Positions 20,270 through 31,122 of a DNA stretch of 64,000 nt are shown piece by piece. Both the position numbers and the translations under genes were made by a program. Below the pieces are notes generated by a model. That model searched no databases and was not told the DNA's origin. It saw only the letters and a list, made by a program, of their open reading frames with translations. How positions within the stretch are numbered: the stretch's first letter is position 1; every line of letters begins with the position of its first letter. The stretch is from positions 8,558,501 to 8,622,500 of the forward strand of contig NC_072798.1 of the NCBI RefSeq assembly GCF_028583425.1. The letters are read 5' to 3'. The stretch is from Eublepharis macularius (taxonomy: Eukaryota; Chordata; Lepidosauria; Squamata; Eublepharidae).

Positions 20270-21660
20270 ATTATAATATTGGCCATTTTATTGTCAATCC
20301 CCCTGCAGAGATTGCTTTCCCCCCTGCTGCAGCACGCTGGATTGACACTTTCATTGAGCTGTCCACTATGACCCCAAGGTCTCTTTCCATTTCAGCAAGT
20401 TCAGATCCCGTTAGCATATACTTGAAGTTGGGATTTTTTGTTCCAGTGTGCGTCATCTTACAATTGTCTGCAATGAACTTTATTTGCCAAGCCTGCTTGC
20501 CCAATTTGTGATGATCCTGCTGGAGCTCTTTACAGTTGGCCTTGATTTTCACCATCTTGAAAAGTTTTGTGTCATCTGCAAACTTGACCACTACACTGTT
20601 TACCCCAAGTTCCAGATCACTTATTAACAAATTAAATAACACCGGCCCCAATACCAATTCTTGCGGCACCTCATTGCTTACTTTCCTCCATTGTGAGAAC
20701 TGTCAATTTATTCCTACTCTCTACTTCCTGTTGTTCAACCAATTTTTAATCCATCAGAGCACCTGTCCTCTTATCCCAGAACTGCTAATCTTTCACAGGA
20801 GTCTTTGGTGAGGAACCTTGTCAAAAGCCTTTTGAAAGTTCAAATATATAATGTCTACAGAATCTCTATTATCTGCATGCTTGTTCACTTTTTCAAAGAA
20901 CTTCAAAAGATTAGCGAGGCAAGACTCAAGACGCCGCAGCATATATTTAAAGTTGGGCTTTTTTGTCCTATTGTGCACAACTTTACACTTACCCACAGAC
21001 AACTTGGGCAAATCCACACACCCTCGGAGTGTCCCGGCGTTGTGCTAAATGTTTGCTAAACACCCAGAAGTACAGCGTCTTTCTAGCGCGAATCGCGCTA
21101 GAAAGACGCTATACTTCCGGGTGTTTAGCGAACATTTAGCACAACGACGGGATGCTCCAAGGGCGTGTGGATTTGCCCCTTCATTGGCCATGTTGTTGCC
21201 CACTTGCCCAATTTGGATAAATCCTTCTGTGGCTCTTCGCAATCTGCTTTGGTTTTTATCATCCAGTTCGGTATCATCTGTTTCCCTTGAGAATCCTAAG
21301 AACATAAGAACATAAGAACATAAGCAAAGCCATGTTGGATCAGGCCAGTGGCCCATCCAGTCCAACATTCTGTCACACACAGTGGCTAGAAATCCAGTGC
21401 CATCTAAAGGACTGTCAGTGAGGCCAGGACACCAGAAGCCCTCCCACTGCCTTCCTTCCAGCACCAAGACAACAGAGCACCACCTCCCCACAAAGAGAAT
21501 ACCATCTATCTCCTGTGGCTAATAGCCACTAATGGACCTCTGCTCCATATATTTGTCCAGTCCCCTCTTGAAGCTGGCAATGCTTGTACCTGCCACCACC
21601 TCCTGTGGCAACGAGGTGTATGTATGCCAGCGGACTTGGAGATGTATTCATTTTCAGTTT
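20270..21660 (-). mobile_element. CR1 LINE remnants, minus strand
   Basis: Minus-strand reading gives LGPVLFNLLISDLE and FADDTKLF (20530-20660) and, from a second piece near 20810-20870, NFQKAFDKVPHQRLL. Several frames are broken. A third related fragment follows the palindrome at 21006-21178, and an ACATAAGAACATAAG fragment starts at 21300. Confidence 0.85.
21006..21178. mobile_element. Palindromic MITE (GGGCAAATCCACAC ends), 3-bp TSD CTT
   Basis: Almost perfect hairpin centred on CGCGAATCGCG, with CTT on both sides (21003-21005, 21179-21181). Same family as 30720-30887. Confidence 0.82.
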
Positions 21661-21754
21661 GCATAGCAGTCCTCGAACTTAATCTTTGGTTACCTCAATT
21701 TGACCCAATTCATCAATGTCCTTCCCCAAAACAGCAACCCCAGTGTGTAGGTAG

Positions 21755-21895
21755 GTTGCTGTGTTGGTCTATCGTACGGCAGTAACACTGGAGTCCAGTG
21801 GCACCTTGGAGACCAACAAGATTTTCAGGGTATGAGCTTTCAAGAGCCAAAGCTAACTTCTTCAGATACCAAGAAGGGAGCTTTGACTCCGAAGA
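21755..21895. repeat. Fold-back-type retroposon fragment (GGAGTCCAGTGGCACC family)
   Basis: AACACTGGAGTCCAGTGGCACC and TATGAGCTTTCAAGAG. Related to 35593-35807 and 36370-36480. Confidence 0.6.
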
Positions 21896-23100
21896 CTCTT
21901 AAACAAAATATAACATGCTTTATTAAGTTTAATTCCAAATCAACCTAGAAACTGATCAAAACAAATCCTACAGGATTAATACATATTTTTACAATATATT
22001 ACACTCCATCTCTACAGTTCAATTGTATTTGTGAAGTCTTTTCATTACCGTTAGCCTATTATTTCTATGTCTACGTTGTTTAATTTTGATGATCATTTTC
22101 TTTTCTCGCTATTTTGGGTCCTATCTTCCTAAACTATAATTAAATTCTTATTTTGTATTTTAATTCAATCCACCTATTAAAGGGGATCTATCTTTGTTTC
22201 CAACCGTGTCTGTTTTTTTCTTTTATTAATTCTGTTAGCGTATCCAATTCTGCAGTCTCCAAATTTTTTTCTATCAGTTCTTCTTTTGTTGGTATATCTG
22301 TGTTCTTCCAATGCCTGGTGTATACTATTCTTGCTGCCGTTATTATATGAAGTATCAAATATCTTGTTTCCCTATGCATCCCTTCCAGTATAATATTTAG
22401 TAGAAGCATATCAGGTTAAAAGGTATAGTCTTGCCTAATGCCTCTTGCAATAGTTCATGTATCATTTCCCAATATTTCATCGCCTTTTTACACAACCACC
22501 AAGTATGAAAGAATGTACCTGTTATATCTTTGCATTTCTAACACTTGTTGGACATTTCCAGATACAGTTTTGCTAATTTTTCTGGTGTCACATACCACCT
22601 GTAGAACATTTTGTATAAGTTTTCTTTAAATGTGGCTGATTTTGTTATTTTAATATTTGTCTTCCATATCTGTAGCCATTGTTCTAGATCTATACAATAC
22701 TCCAGGTTTTGCTCCCACTTTACCATGTAGTCTTTTACTATTTCATCTTCTATTTTCAATTGTTTTATATAAGAGTAAAGTTTTTAAATTAATTTTTCAT
22801 TTGTTTCCAGTAACAATTTGTCAAAGGGACACCATTCCACGTAGAATCCTTGTGATTTGTCTTTGGCAAATCTGGATTCAATTTGCGCTCTTAACCAACA
22901 GCCTATATTCATATCCTGTTCTTTTAATTCTTCTATTGAGTTTAGGTTTCCATCATCTCCTAAAAGACTCTTGTTATACCATACAATTCTCCATTCTCTC
23001 CCTCTCTCATAAACACCAGCCTTTACAACTGGAATCGTCTTGTTTCTCAGCTGTGAGACATGTTGCTTCAGCCATACAGTTGATGGTAAGCCACACCTTA
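21896..23100 (-). mobile_element. L1 LINE 3' part, minus strand
   Basis: Minus-strand frames show the C-terminal region of an L1 ORF2 protein (KMFYRWYVTPEKLAKLY, then MSNKC), broken by stops. Upstream pieces contain WLRAQIESRF. Same family as 41835-42969. Confidence 0.82.
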
Positions 23101-23103
23101 GCT

Positions 23104-23250
23104 GCTTCCACACACGTTGGATAATGCACTTTCAATACTCTTTAGCGAACATTTGGAACTGCTTTTCCATGCGTGAAACAAAAAATCCACTTCCAAAGGA
23201 TTGCTAAAGTGCATTGAAAGTGCATTATTCAACGTGTGTGGAAATGGCCC
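23104..23250. mobile_element. Palindromic MITE (CACACGTTGGATAATGCAC family)
   Basis: Inverted arms with CACACGTTGGATAATGCAC at the left. Second copy at 44082-44227. No clear TSD. Confidence 0.7.
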
Positions 23251-23498
23251 TTGATGCATTCAGGGTTCCCTCCTCCCCATTTCATACCTACCTGCTCAGG
23301 ATGAGATCACTTTGGATTTTATCCCCAAGGCTTCCCTGGAAGAAAGTGGGCAGCAAGAAACACATCTACTGACTCCATGGGATTGTTGACTTACTGGATT
23401 GTTTGTTTTATTTGGTTACCAGAAAGAGTGAGATGTGAGATAAGAGACTGCCAGGAAGGAACAACCATGTAGATATTAAATGGGGTGTGTGGGCAAGC
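23251..23498. repeat. Host repeat with empty-site relative at 39200-39270
   Basis: GATAAGAGACTGCCAGGAAGG and GGGGTGTGTGGGCAAGC correspond to GATAAGAGATGGCTGGGAAGG and GGGGTGTGTGGCCAAGC at 39209-39262. Identity of the repeat is unknown. Confidence 0.5.
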
Positions 23499-24536
23499 TG
23501 TTACCTGAATTGGTCTCCTTGCAATAAGAGAATTGTGGGAGGAATTAGCAGCAAGGAAAAATGGCTATGCGAGAGGCAGTAACTACGGGATCTTTTTCAT
23601 CAATTTCTATGGGTCCCTTCCAATATAGCAGATGACGCTTGTGATTTAAATTCAAAGAGCAAACTTTTATTGAGAGGAAAAACACATGCACACACAGGAA
23701 TAATTAATAAAATGGTTACATACACACACAGTCCTAGGAAGCTAGTCAGAAGTTGGAATAGAGTGAGGGAGGGCAAAGTATATCTACCTATCCTGAAGGG
23801 TAGCCCAGTCCACGGAAGAAGAGAGTACCTTCAAATGCCAGCATTCTCGGCCAGGAGAACAAGAGGCTTGAAATAACCCCAACGGAGCAGCACTTTGGAT
23901 ACAATAAGTGTGCATGATTTGAATGGGGCCAGGGCACTACTCTTATAGGGTAAAATGTGCCCTTAGGTGGGAGAGTCCACCTAGATGTTGGAACAAAGGT
24001 CCCAATGGTCAGTTCCTGGGAATAACAAAGGTTTGATTACCTTGATTGCTAGCTGCCAGGGTGTGTGAAAGAGAATGCGAACTCTCTCCTGGCACTGCAC
24101 AAAAGGGGCAGTTTGTTAATGAAGTGCACCGGAGCTAAATTGATGAATTTAGTTGGGGGATGTACTTTCCCAGGAATTAATTATAAATGCTTATGAATGC
24201 CAGTTGGTTTTCTTCTCAATCATGGACAGGAGATCTCATCATGGAAGGAGGGAAAGGAATGTGTTAAGTGAGGTGACTCTGCGAGACCTTTGTTGCGCTG
24301 GATTCCTTTAGGGGCTGGGGAGACTGCAAAATGAATCACCGCTGGTCTCTCCGCATTTACATGTGGCATTCCATTCATGCCTGGGTCTCCTGAATGGGAC
24401 TCAGCAACTGCTAGCTGGAATTCCCCTGGCTGCAATACAAACTGCCATTTTAATCCAGGGGCCTTGTGATTTCATATCACAGGTAGCCATATTAAATGGC
24501 TATTAAAGATGGCGGAGGCCAGGCCGATTGCTTACA
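23499..24536 (-). mobile_element. Solo LTR with 4-bp TSD AAGC
   Basis: Ends TGTTACCTG and GCTTACA, flanked by AAGC at 23495-23498 and 24537-24540. Homologous to 37747-38892. Read on the minus strand it starts TGTAAGC and has an AATAAAAGTTTGC polyA signal near 23669, which sets the orientation. No internal region remains. Confidence 0.85.
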
Positions 24537-24644
24537 AAGCCAGGCAGAGGTGTTACAAGAGAAGAGGCTTGAAAGTTCTCTGAAATGGAGTTCACATATC
24601 AAAACATTATTGTCCGCTTCTGCCATGGGGGCAGCAGTGCCCCT

Positions 24645-24702
24645 CCACACTCACTCACTCACTCACTCACTCACTCACTCACTCACTCACTCACTCACTC
24701 AC

Positions 24703-24782
<80 letters not shown>
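24645..24782. repeat. Compound microsatellite (CTCA)n-(CT)n-(CA)n
   Basis: Three adjoining simple repeats: about 15 CTCA units, then CT, then CA. The open frames across it are translations of the repeat. Confidence 0.95.
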
Positions 24783-24783
<1 letters not shown>

Positions 24784-24784
24784 A

Positions 24785-25560
24785 TCCACTGCCCTCTACC
24801 TGCTGGGGCAGCAGTACGCCTTTCACAGGCGCCAAGCGCCAGGGCTGCAGTAAGTCTGAGAAGTGCGGGCAGCTCATCCCTGGACAATTATAATGAAATG
24901 TACAAGCTTAGTATACAATATTGGTCTTCAAAGGACAGAGAATGATATATTTCTTTCCATTCTGAGAATTGTCTGTTCAGTTCCTCCCCTTTGCCTTGTG
25001 CTCTTCACCATTCCATTCAATACATATCAGGGTCCTTGCCCAGAATTCAAAAGTTTAATCAAAAGGTTTTGGTGAAGGAGTCACCAAAAATAAAAGGGAT
25101 GGGGGGGGGGATGATGGTAGAACTGAATGCTTGTAAATATACAAACCAATTTAGGTCAATTGTTAAACTTCCTCCTCCTGGGGTATTTTTTATTGGGCTA
25201 TTTTTTATTGTTCCACGGCAAACACATACGATTAACTGAAGGAGCAGCCAAAGGGTAATTGGCATTACTATGTCTACCAAGTGTTCCTTGGGTTCTGAAT
25301 TGCCTGATAGGGGGCCTTAAGTAAACATTCTGATATCTCAGAAAACCAACAGAACTGCACAGGCCACTTAGAGGAGCAAAACTTGCCATTGCTCATAAAT
25401 CATACAGGAGATAAATTCACATATACACCAGATGCTCCTTGGAAATGTGAAGCTCCTTCTCGGTGTCCTTCAGTAAATATTCTATAATCTCCACCACAGT
25501 TCCATGGAATTGCTCAGTACACCCAAATGAAACCATGACTACGTCCTCGCCCCATCAGTC
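24785..25560. other. Flank upstream of the gene 3 promoter candidate
   Basis: No gene or repeat supported; a short G-run lies near 25102. Confidence 0.35.
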
Positions 25561-25566
25561 AAATGG

Positions 25567-25664
25567 TATAAATGTTCCTCTAAGCTGTACTCCCAGTAGC
25601 ATTTTACTTGCAGGTTTTTGAGGTAACAGCTTAGAATCAACTTGCCAACAGCTCACAGGGCACG
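25567..25664 (+). promoter_or_regulatory. Candidate promoter and leader exon of gene 3
   Basis: TATAAAT (25567-25573) within CAAATGGTATAAATG, preceded by GACTACGTCC. It is followed about 90 nt later by a strong donor CACG|GTAAGT (exon end 25664). The same arrangement with clear similarity occurs at 50459-50561: CTACGTC, TCAAATGGTATA, TTTGAGG, TTGCCA, CAGGG, ACGGTAAG, and then TTATTTAATT in the presumed intron. Conservation on both sides of the donor, upstream of the two most recent paralogues, suggests a real promoter plus non-coding first exon spliced to the acceptor just before the coding ATG (32153). Transcription start would be near 25595. No transcript evidence is available here. Confidence 0.55.
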
Positions 25665-25735
25665 GTAAGTCATTGATGACTAGATTTATGGTTTTAAAAC
25701 TGAAATCTTATTTAATTGGCTTGGATCCGTACTGG

Positions 25736-25941
25736 TAGGATTGTCAACTCTGGGTTGGGAAATTCCTGGAGATTTGGGGTAAGAGCCTGGGGACGGAAGG
25801 GTAGAGCGATGAGAGAGACTTCAGCAAGAGTCCACCTACCAAAGCAGCCATTTCTTCCAGGGGAACAGATCTCTGTATCCAGGAGATCAGTTGTAATTCC
25901 AGGAGAGCTCCAGGCCTAACCTGGGGGTTGGCAACTCTACT
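25736..25941. repeat. Degraded hAT-type MITE (TAGGGTTGCC family)
   Basis: TAGGATTGTCAACTCTGGG start and GGTTGGCAACTCTA end, with GATCAGTTGTAATTCCAGG inside, match 18141-18369. Confidence 0.7.
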
Positions 25942-26462
25942 TACAGGGCTAGTTCAAACAGCAATCTTGGATATGTGTAGGTGCCCATCACACAAGAACC
26001 AAGGAAGCTATTTTGAATGGTATGGCTGTGACTCAGTCATGAAATGTGCTTCAAATTTGGACTGTATAAACTTAGTGTGGCTTCCCCTGTAGTTTGCTGA
26101 GAATTCTCTGTTCAGATATCTCTAAACATCACTTGGTTTACTTCCACATAGAGATTTAGCTCTGCCTCACATACCAAGCTGCAGGAGGGATTTTGTGTAT
26201 GGGGTAGGAAGGAACTTCTATGCAACATAGGCAAGCAATTGCCCACCCTCCCAACTTTCCCTTGCTTCACTATATTTCTTAGTAAACCTGTTTATATCTT
26301 TCCAGAAAGGCTATACTCAAAGCAGGTTTGGTTGCTATGTGGATGGGAAGGTGTGGATTTTGACACTTCCCCGCTCACATCAGTGCCATTTCCCCAGCTC
26401 TCCCGTTATGCCTACCATTTCTCCCCTCCAGCTGGGCAGTCCAGTCTTTTTGCTAGCTTATC
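25942..26462. other. No recognised feature (gene 3 leader intron)
   Basis: Non-coding sequence without supported features. Confidence 0.35.
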
Positions 26463-26470
26463 AGTAGTTT

Positions 26471-26637
26471 GCTATAGCATCAGAACACTATAGCGATTGT
26501 TATATTGCTATTGCATCAGCGCACTATAGTGATTGCTATATTGCTATTGCATCAGCGCACTATAGTGATTGCTATATTGCTATCGCATCAGAACACTATA
26601 GCGATTGCTATATTGCTATAGCATCAGAGCACTATAG
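26471..26637. repeat. 36-bp minisatellite
   Basis: About 4.6 copies of a 36-bp unit containing GCATCAG, CACTATAG and TATATTGCTAT, with few mismatches. Confidence 0.9.
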
Positions 26638-26919
26638 TCATTTACCTATAACCAACCCTGTAAAAAAGCCATGAAACATATTCCAGTGGTGGTGGGAAAA
26701 GAAGAATGTCCTCCCGTGTGGACATCTGTTGCATTCACAGCCTCAATGAATGCACAATGTTCCTCCATATGGAAACATCCTTACAGAACTACAGGTTCCT
26801 TGCAATCAGGAAATGAGTTTCCACGCATTTATTTTTATTTATTTGTTCTACTTCATTCATATCCCCCTAGGCCTCGAATAAGGATTCCCGCCAAGGAAAG
26901 GGGAGTCACTAGTCTTAAT

Positions 26920-27345
26920 CAGGGGTCATTACATAGAAAAAGAGCTGGAGGCATTAGCGTAACTTATTAGCATATGCCACACCCCTTGATATCAAGTGTG
27001 TCATTAGCATAACTGATTTGCATATGCCACACCCCCTGACATCACCTATCCTGGCTGATTTGGACCCAATCCTGGCCATTCAGGACCAAAATTGGGCCCA
27101 AAATGGCAAAAAGGGGTTGAAAATGGCCACAAAAGGGCCCAGAATGGTCAGGATTGGGCTGCTGCTGAGTGGGAGAGTGATCCACCACCTGTCAGAGGCC
27201 CGATCCAGGCCGTTTTGGCTCCAATCCAGGCTGAAATGGGCCCAAAATGGCCGAGAGGTAGGTGAGCGGGGCAACCTGACATGTGACCTCTTTGAAGAAC
27301 TGCCGGAACTGTGTTGCTGCACATTCCCCCTCGAAATGAGCCCTG
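26920..27345. mobile_element. Non-autonomous hAT element, 8-bp TSD GTCTTAAT
   Basis: Ends CAGGGGTCATTAC and GAAATGAGCCCTG, with perfect 8-bp repeats at 26912-26919 and 27346-27353. The uninterrupted site is present at 12372-12379. Confidence 0.9.
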
Positions 27346-27498
27346 GTCTTAATGAAGTAGAATTAGGGTTTTCTATTGGGCAACGTGTTTATTGGAGCGG
27401 GGTGCAAATAAGTGATGCTATATACTGAAGTTTTATGGCTCTTTGTCTCCTTTGCTTTCTCACTCTCTCTCACTAGCTTTTCTAGCAAGATGTAGTCA

Positions 27499-27698
27499 TT
27501 GGTTGTTGTGGGTTTTCCGGGCTGTATTGCTGTGGTCTTGGCATTGTAGTTCCTGACGTTTCGCCAGTTGCTGTGGCTGGCATCTTCAGAGGTGTAGCAC
27601 CAAAAGACAGAGATCTCTCAGTGTCACAGATCACGGCAATACAGCCCGAAAAACCCACAACAACCATCGTTCTCCGGCCGTGAAAGCCTTCGACAATA
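27499..27698. repeat. Fold-back repeat with 13-bp TSD CAAGATGTAGTCA
   Basis: Inverted arms GGTTGTTGTGGGTTTTCCGG and AAAAACCCACAACAACC. 13-bp duplications lie at 27486-27498 and 27699-27711. The long TSD points to retroposition rather than a cut-and-paste element. Confidence 0.8.
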
Positions 27699-27858
27699 CA
27701 AGATGTAGTCAGTTTAGCAATTTCTTATTTTCCTTCAATGTAACCTTTAGTAAATGTATCCTTTAGTAAAATATTCTTACAGAGCTACACTGGAGTGTGT
27801 GTCTGTTCTAATTAATTCCAATGCGTAATCTTTGCACCAACTCTGCTAATTTCTAACA

Positions 27859-28178
27859 GCATCGAATGATTTGGTGAATAGTGTAGGGTAACTGGGTCAG
27901 GGGAAGGGCAGCTGGGTGTAAACGAGATTAATTCAAGGTGAGACAATTGGTTCTTGGGAGACCCTTTGTCCTAAAATAACAACCTATCTCTTGAGTGCGG
28001 GGGGCGGGGGAGGTTGTTAGCTGGCAGCCGCTCTTCCCCACACTGTTCCAGATTTGTCTCTGGCTGGCATCCATTCTGAGTCACTTGGGGCCAGGCAGTG
28101 CATTACATTTATGATATTTCAGATGATAACCTGCCCTCAGAGAGAGGAGAGGGTCTCACTGCCAATAATTCCCCTCTT
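27859..28178. other. No recognised feature
   Basis: Non-coding, G-run near 28000. Confidence 0.35.
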
Positions 28179-28491
28179 CAGGGCTTTTCTTCAGTGGGAA
28201 CGTGGTGGAAAGGAGTTCTAGCACCTCTTGAAAATGGTCACATGGCCGGTGGCCCTGTCCCCTGATCTCCAGACTGAGGGGAGTTTAGATTGTCCTCTGC
28301 GCAGCGGTGTGGAGGGCAATCTAAACTCCCCTCTGTCTGGAGATCAGGGGACAGGGCCACCGGCCATGTGACCATTTTTGCCAAGGGCAATTTAAACTTT
28401 AAAAAAATCCCCCATTGTTCCAGCTGACCCAAAGTGCCATCATTGTGCGGTCCTGAGTTCCACCACCTCTTTTCCCAGAAAAAAAGCCCTG
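28179..28491. mobile_element. Palindromic hAT-type MITE, diverged TSD
   Basis: CAGGGCTTTTCTTCAG to AAAAAGCCCTG; same family as 16445-16706. Flanking octamers CCCCTCTT and CCACTCTC match at 6 of 8. Confidence 0.75.
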
Positions 28492-28521
28492 CCACTCTCC
28501 ACAATGAAGGAAATACAACAT

Positions 28522-28745
28522 GGGCCGTTTTCACATGCCTGCAAACCCTCTGGAAAATCGCACAAAATTCATGGCATGATGGTGTCTTCATACACCGATT
28601 TCCCATCATGATCCCGTTTAATGTCACGATGATGGCCAAAATCATGCCATTAAATGGGATCCTGATTGGAAATGCACTATGAAGACGCCATCGTGCTGTG
28701 GGTTTTGCACGATTTTCCGGAGGTTACAGGCATGTGAAAATGGCC
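28522..28745. mobile_element. Palindromic MITE (GGCCGTTTTCACATGCC ends)
   Basis: Inverted arms with TTTTCACATGCCTG and CAGGCATGTGAAAA and a TCATGATCCC core. TSD unclear. Confidence 0.65.
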
Positions 28746-28758
28746 TTAGTCGTATGAC

Positions 28759-29418
28759 GAGAGCCAGTTTGGTATAGCGGTTAAGAACACGGGACTCTAA
28801 TCTGGAGACCTGGGTTTGATTTCCCACTGCTCCACTTGAAGCCAGCTGGGTGACCTTGGGTCAGTCACAGCTCTCTCAGAGCTCTCTCAGCCCCACCCAC
28901 CTCACAGGTCCAGAGGAGTTAGCCGTGTTAGTTTGTAGTAGCAAAATCAAAAAGAGTCCAGTAGCACCTTTAAGACTAACCAATTTTATTGTAGCATAAG
29001 CTTTCGAGAATCACGTTCTCTTCGTCAGATGCATGGAGGGCAGAAGGAAACTGGCTAAATATAGAGGAGGGGAGGGGGGGAAGGGGGGAAGGAGGAGAGG
29101 GGGGATGTCTCCATAGCAAAGGAGTTGTTTACATCCCCCCTCTCCTCCTTCCCCCCCTCTCCTCCTCTATATTTGGCCAGTTTCCTTCTGCCCTCCATGC
29201 ATCTGACGAAGAGAACGTGATTCTCGAAAGCTTATGCTACAATAAAATTGTATGGCATGGTTAGTCTTAAAGGTGCTACTGGACTCTTTTTGATTTTGCC
29301 ACCTCACAGGGTGATTATTGTGGGGATAATCATGACATACTTTGTAAACCACTCTGAGTGGGTGTTAAGTCATCCTGAAGGGTGGTATATAAATAGAATG
29401 TTGTTGTTGTTGTTGTTA
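28759..29418 (+). repeat. tRNA-derived SINE with (TTG)n tail, split by a fold-back repeat
   Basis: Head GAGAGCCAGTTTGGTATAGC and body to CACCTCACAG. The fold-back repeat at about 28910-29299 follows, then the SINE continues (GGTGATTATTGTGGGG, GTATATAAATAG) to a (TTG)n tail. Confidence 0.85.
28910..29299. repeat. Fold-back repeat, 12-bp TSD CCACCTCACAGG
   Basis: Starts TCCAGAGGAGTTAGCCG, ends TTTTTGATTTTG, and is flanked on both sides by CCACCTCACAGG. Arms are inverted around about 29110 with a purine-rich spacer. Confidence 0.82.
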
Positions 29419-29419
29419 T

Positions 29420-30118
29420 TTTACTTAAATGGAGAGGCCACTAGGATGGAGGTCTCTGGACAGGAGAGAAGAGGAGGAGGGAGAGGCGGGGTAAGAAAAG
29501 AGGAATAGGGAAAGGGTCGTCAACTAAAGCAAGTTAACTACAGGCTTGTTTTTCCCTCATGGACTCTAAGAGGGCTGTAGCTAGCACTGAAGTGGGCTTC
29601 TTATCGTTCTGGGTCATGTCTACCCTAGTATTTCTAAGCTGGGCCCAGATCACTGGGTGATACTCATCCTATGCAGGTGGCTGGGTTGTGAGAGGACAGG
29701 GCTGCTCTGGAAAGTTTTTCACCTGATTGGGAGCTGAGGGCCGATTCTGATCGGGAACACCCGGGTTGTACTTTGGGGGTGGGCTCTTGATTGTCATGGC
29801 AACGGTGAGCAGGGCTGGAATCAGGACCATTGCACTGGTCCGTCCAGTTTCGGCTACCCTCTCTGTTGCCATTCTGCTCACGATTCTGCCCTGGCCTGCA
29901 CAAGGCTGAGCAGATCAATTGCTTCTGTTGGTCCTATACTGGGAATGGGGCCTGCTATTGGCATACATTACTGTAATGATTTTAAGTAAATGGGTACATG
30001 TGTCTTTAAATGCTTGGTGTGATATAGGTGAAAACAAGTGGGGGTGAAAGAGAGGGATGAGTGAGGGATATGATTGGTTGATGACTGAGAGTGTGGGCGG
30101 AGTGAATGCAGTTTGAGA
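29420..30118. other. No recognised gene
   Basis: A minus-strand open frame at 29664-29918 has no recognisable motifs. The rest is unassigned. Confidence 0.35.
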
Positions 30119-30122
30119 CTTA

Positions 30123-30240
30123 GGGCCAAGCTACAAGTGACGAATGACACTTGAATGGCAAGTGTATTTCTCCCTGTTCACTTGCCCTCCACTCAATCCA
30201 CTTGCTGTTCAAGTGTTATTTGTCACTTGTAGCTTGGCCC
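30123..30240. mobile_element. Palindromic DNA element (GGGCCAAGCTACAAGTGACG ends)
   Basis: Short copy of the palindromic family also at 6852, 41774 and 49480. Flanks TTA and AAA suggest a diverged 3-bp TSD. Confidence 0.7.
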
Positions 30241-30530
30241 AAAGTTACAGCAGGGAATTCCCAGAACACACCAAATTGTGTTCTGAACCCTGGGTGGGCA
30301 AACTTTAGTGAACACATTTGCTAGGGCAGGCAAAACAAAGTATTTCTCAGAGCACAGAAGCAGCTTGTGGAACCCACCGCCACAGGACGCTGTGATGACC
30401 AGAAGATTAGACATCTTTAAAAGGGGGTTGGCCATTCATGGAGGACATGTCCACAGATGGATTCTAGCCATGGTGGCTAATGGGACCCTCCATTTTGAAA
30501 GGGAAGGCTCCTCTGAATATCAGTCGCTTA

Positions 30531-30900
30531 GGGTAGGTTTGTCTTAAGAGCTCCTGGAATTAGAACTGATCTCCAGGCTATGGAGATCAGTTCCCCTGTA
30601 GGAAATGACAGCTTTGGAGGGTGGATTCTTTGATGTTATACACTGTTGAGGTCCCTTCTTTCCCCAAACCCTGCCCTCCTCAGGCTGTACCCCAAAATTA
30701 ACAGTTATTTCCCAACCTGGGGCAAATCCACACGCCCTTGGAGCATCCCGGCGTTGCGCTAAATGTTCGCTAAACACCTGGAAGTATAGCGTCTTTCTAG
30801 TGTGATTTCTGAAATCGCTATACTTCCAGGTGTTTAGCAAACATTTAGCGCAACGCCGGGATGCGCCAAGGGCGTGTGGATTTGCCCCTGGATTTGGCAA
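30531..30900. repeat. Diverged hAT-type MITE, split by a palindromic MITE
   Basis: GGAATTAGAACTGATCTCC and ATTTGGCAACC belong to the TAGGGTTGCC family in reverse. The copy at 52727-52925 lacks the 168-bp insertion. Confidence 0.65.
30720..30887. mobile_element. Palindromic MITE, 3-bp TSD CTG, with an empty site at 52907
   Basis: GGGCAAATCCACACGCCC to GGATTTGCCC, flanked by CTG (30717-30719, 30888-30890). The duplicated locus has a single CTG at 52907-52909. Confidence 0.9.
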
Positions 30901-31009
30901 CCATACCCTCTATTGTCACGTAGAATGTAACTGAAAAGGGCAGGGGGACCCATCTGGGTCCTTGTCACATCTTTGTAGTTCCACCTAGTACTAAGAGAAA
31001 AAGGTTACT

Positions 31010-31122
31010 GAGAGCCCTCCACTTGTGGAGCGCAAGTGGAGGGCAAGTGAACAGGGAGGAATACACGTGAGTCTGTTCACTTGCCAGGCAAGTGTAATTC
31101 ATCACTTGTAGCTTGACTCTAA
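31010..31122. repeat. Partial palindromic element (CACTTGTAGCTTG end)
   Basis: CAAGTGAACAGGGAGGAATACAC and ATCACTTGTAGCTTGACTCT match the right half of the family at 6852-7042. Confidence 0.6.

Larger units (their letters stand above)
26872..27858. mobile_element. LTR fragment with two nested insertions
   Basis: GGCCTCGAATAAGGATTCCC to TTCTAACA corresponds to the later part of the LTR at 12237-12670. It is interrupted at 26920-27345 and at 27499-27698. The 5' part of the LTR is missing. Confidence 0.75.

Noticed and set aside
24496..24945. 149-aa frame with Thr-His-Ser and Leu-Ser runs
   Set aside because: Produced by the (CTCA)n-(CT)n-(CA)n microsatellite.
29664..29918. Minus-strand 84-aa frame resembling a Gag-like hydrophilic tail
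   Set aside because: Only low-complexity polar composition, no zinc knuckle or other motif that can be seen.
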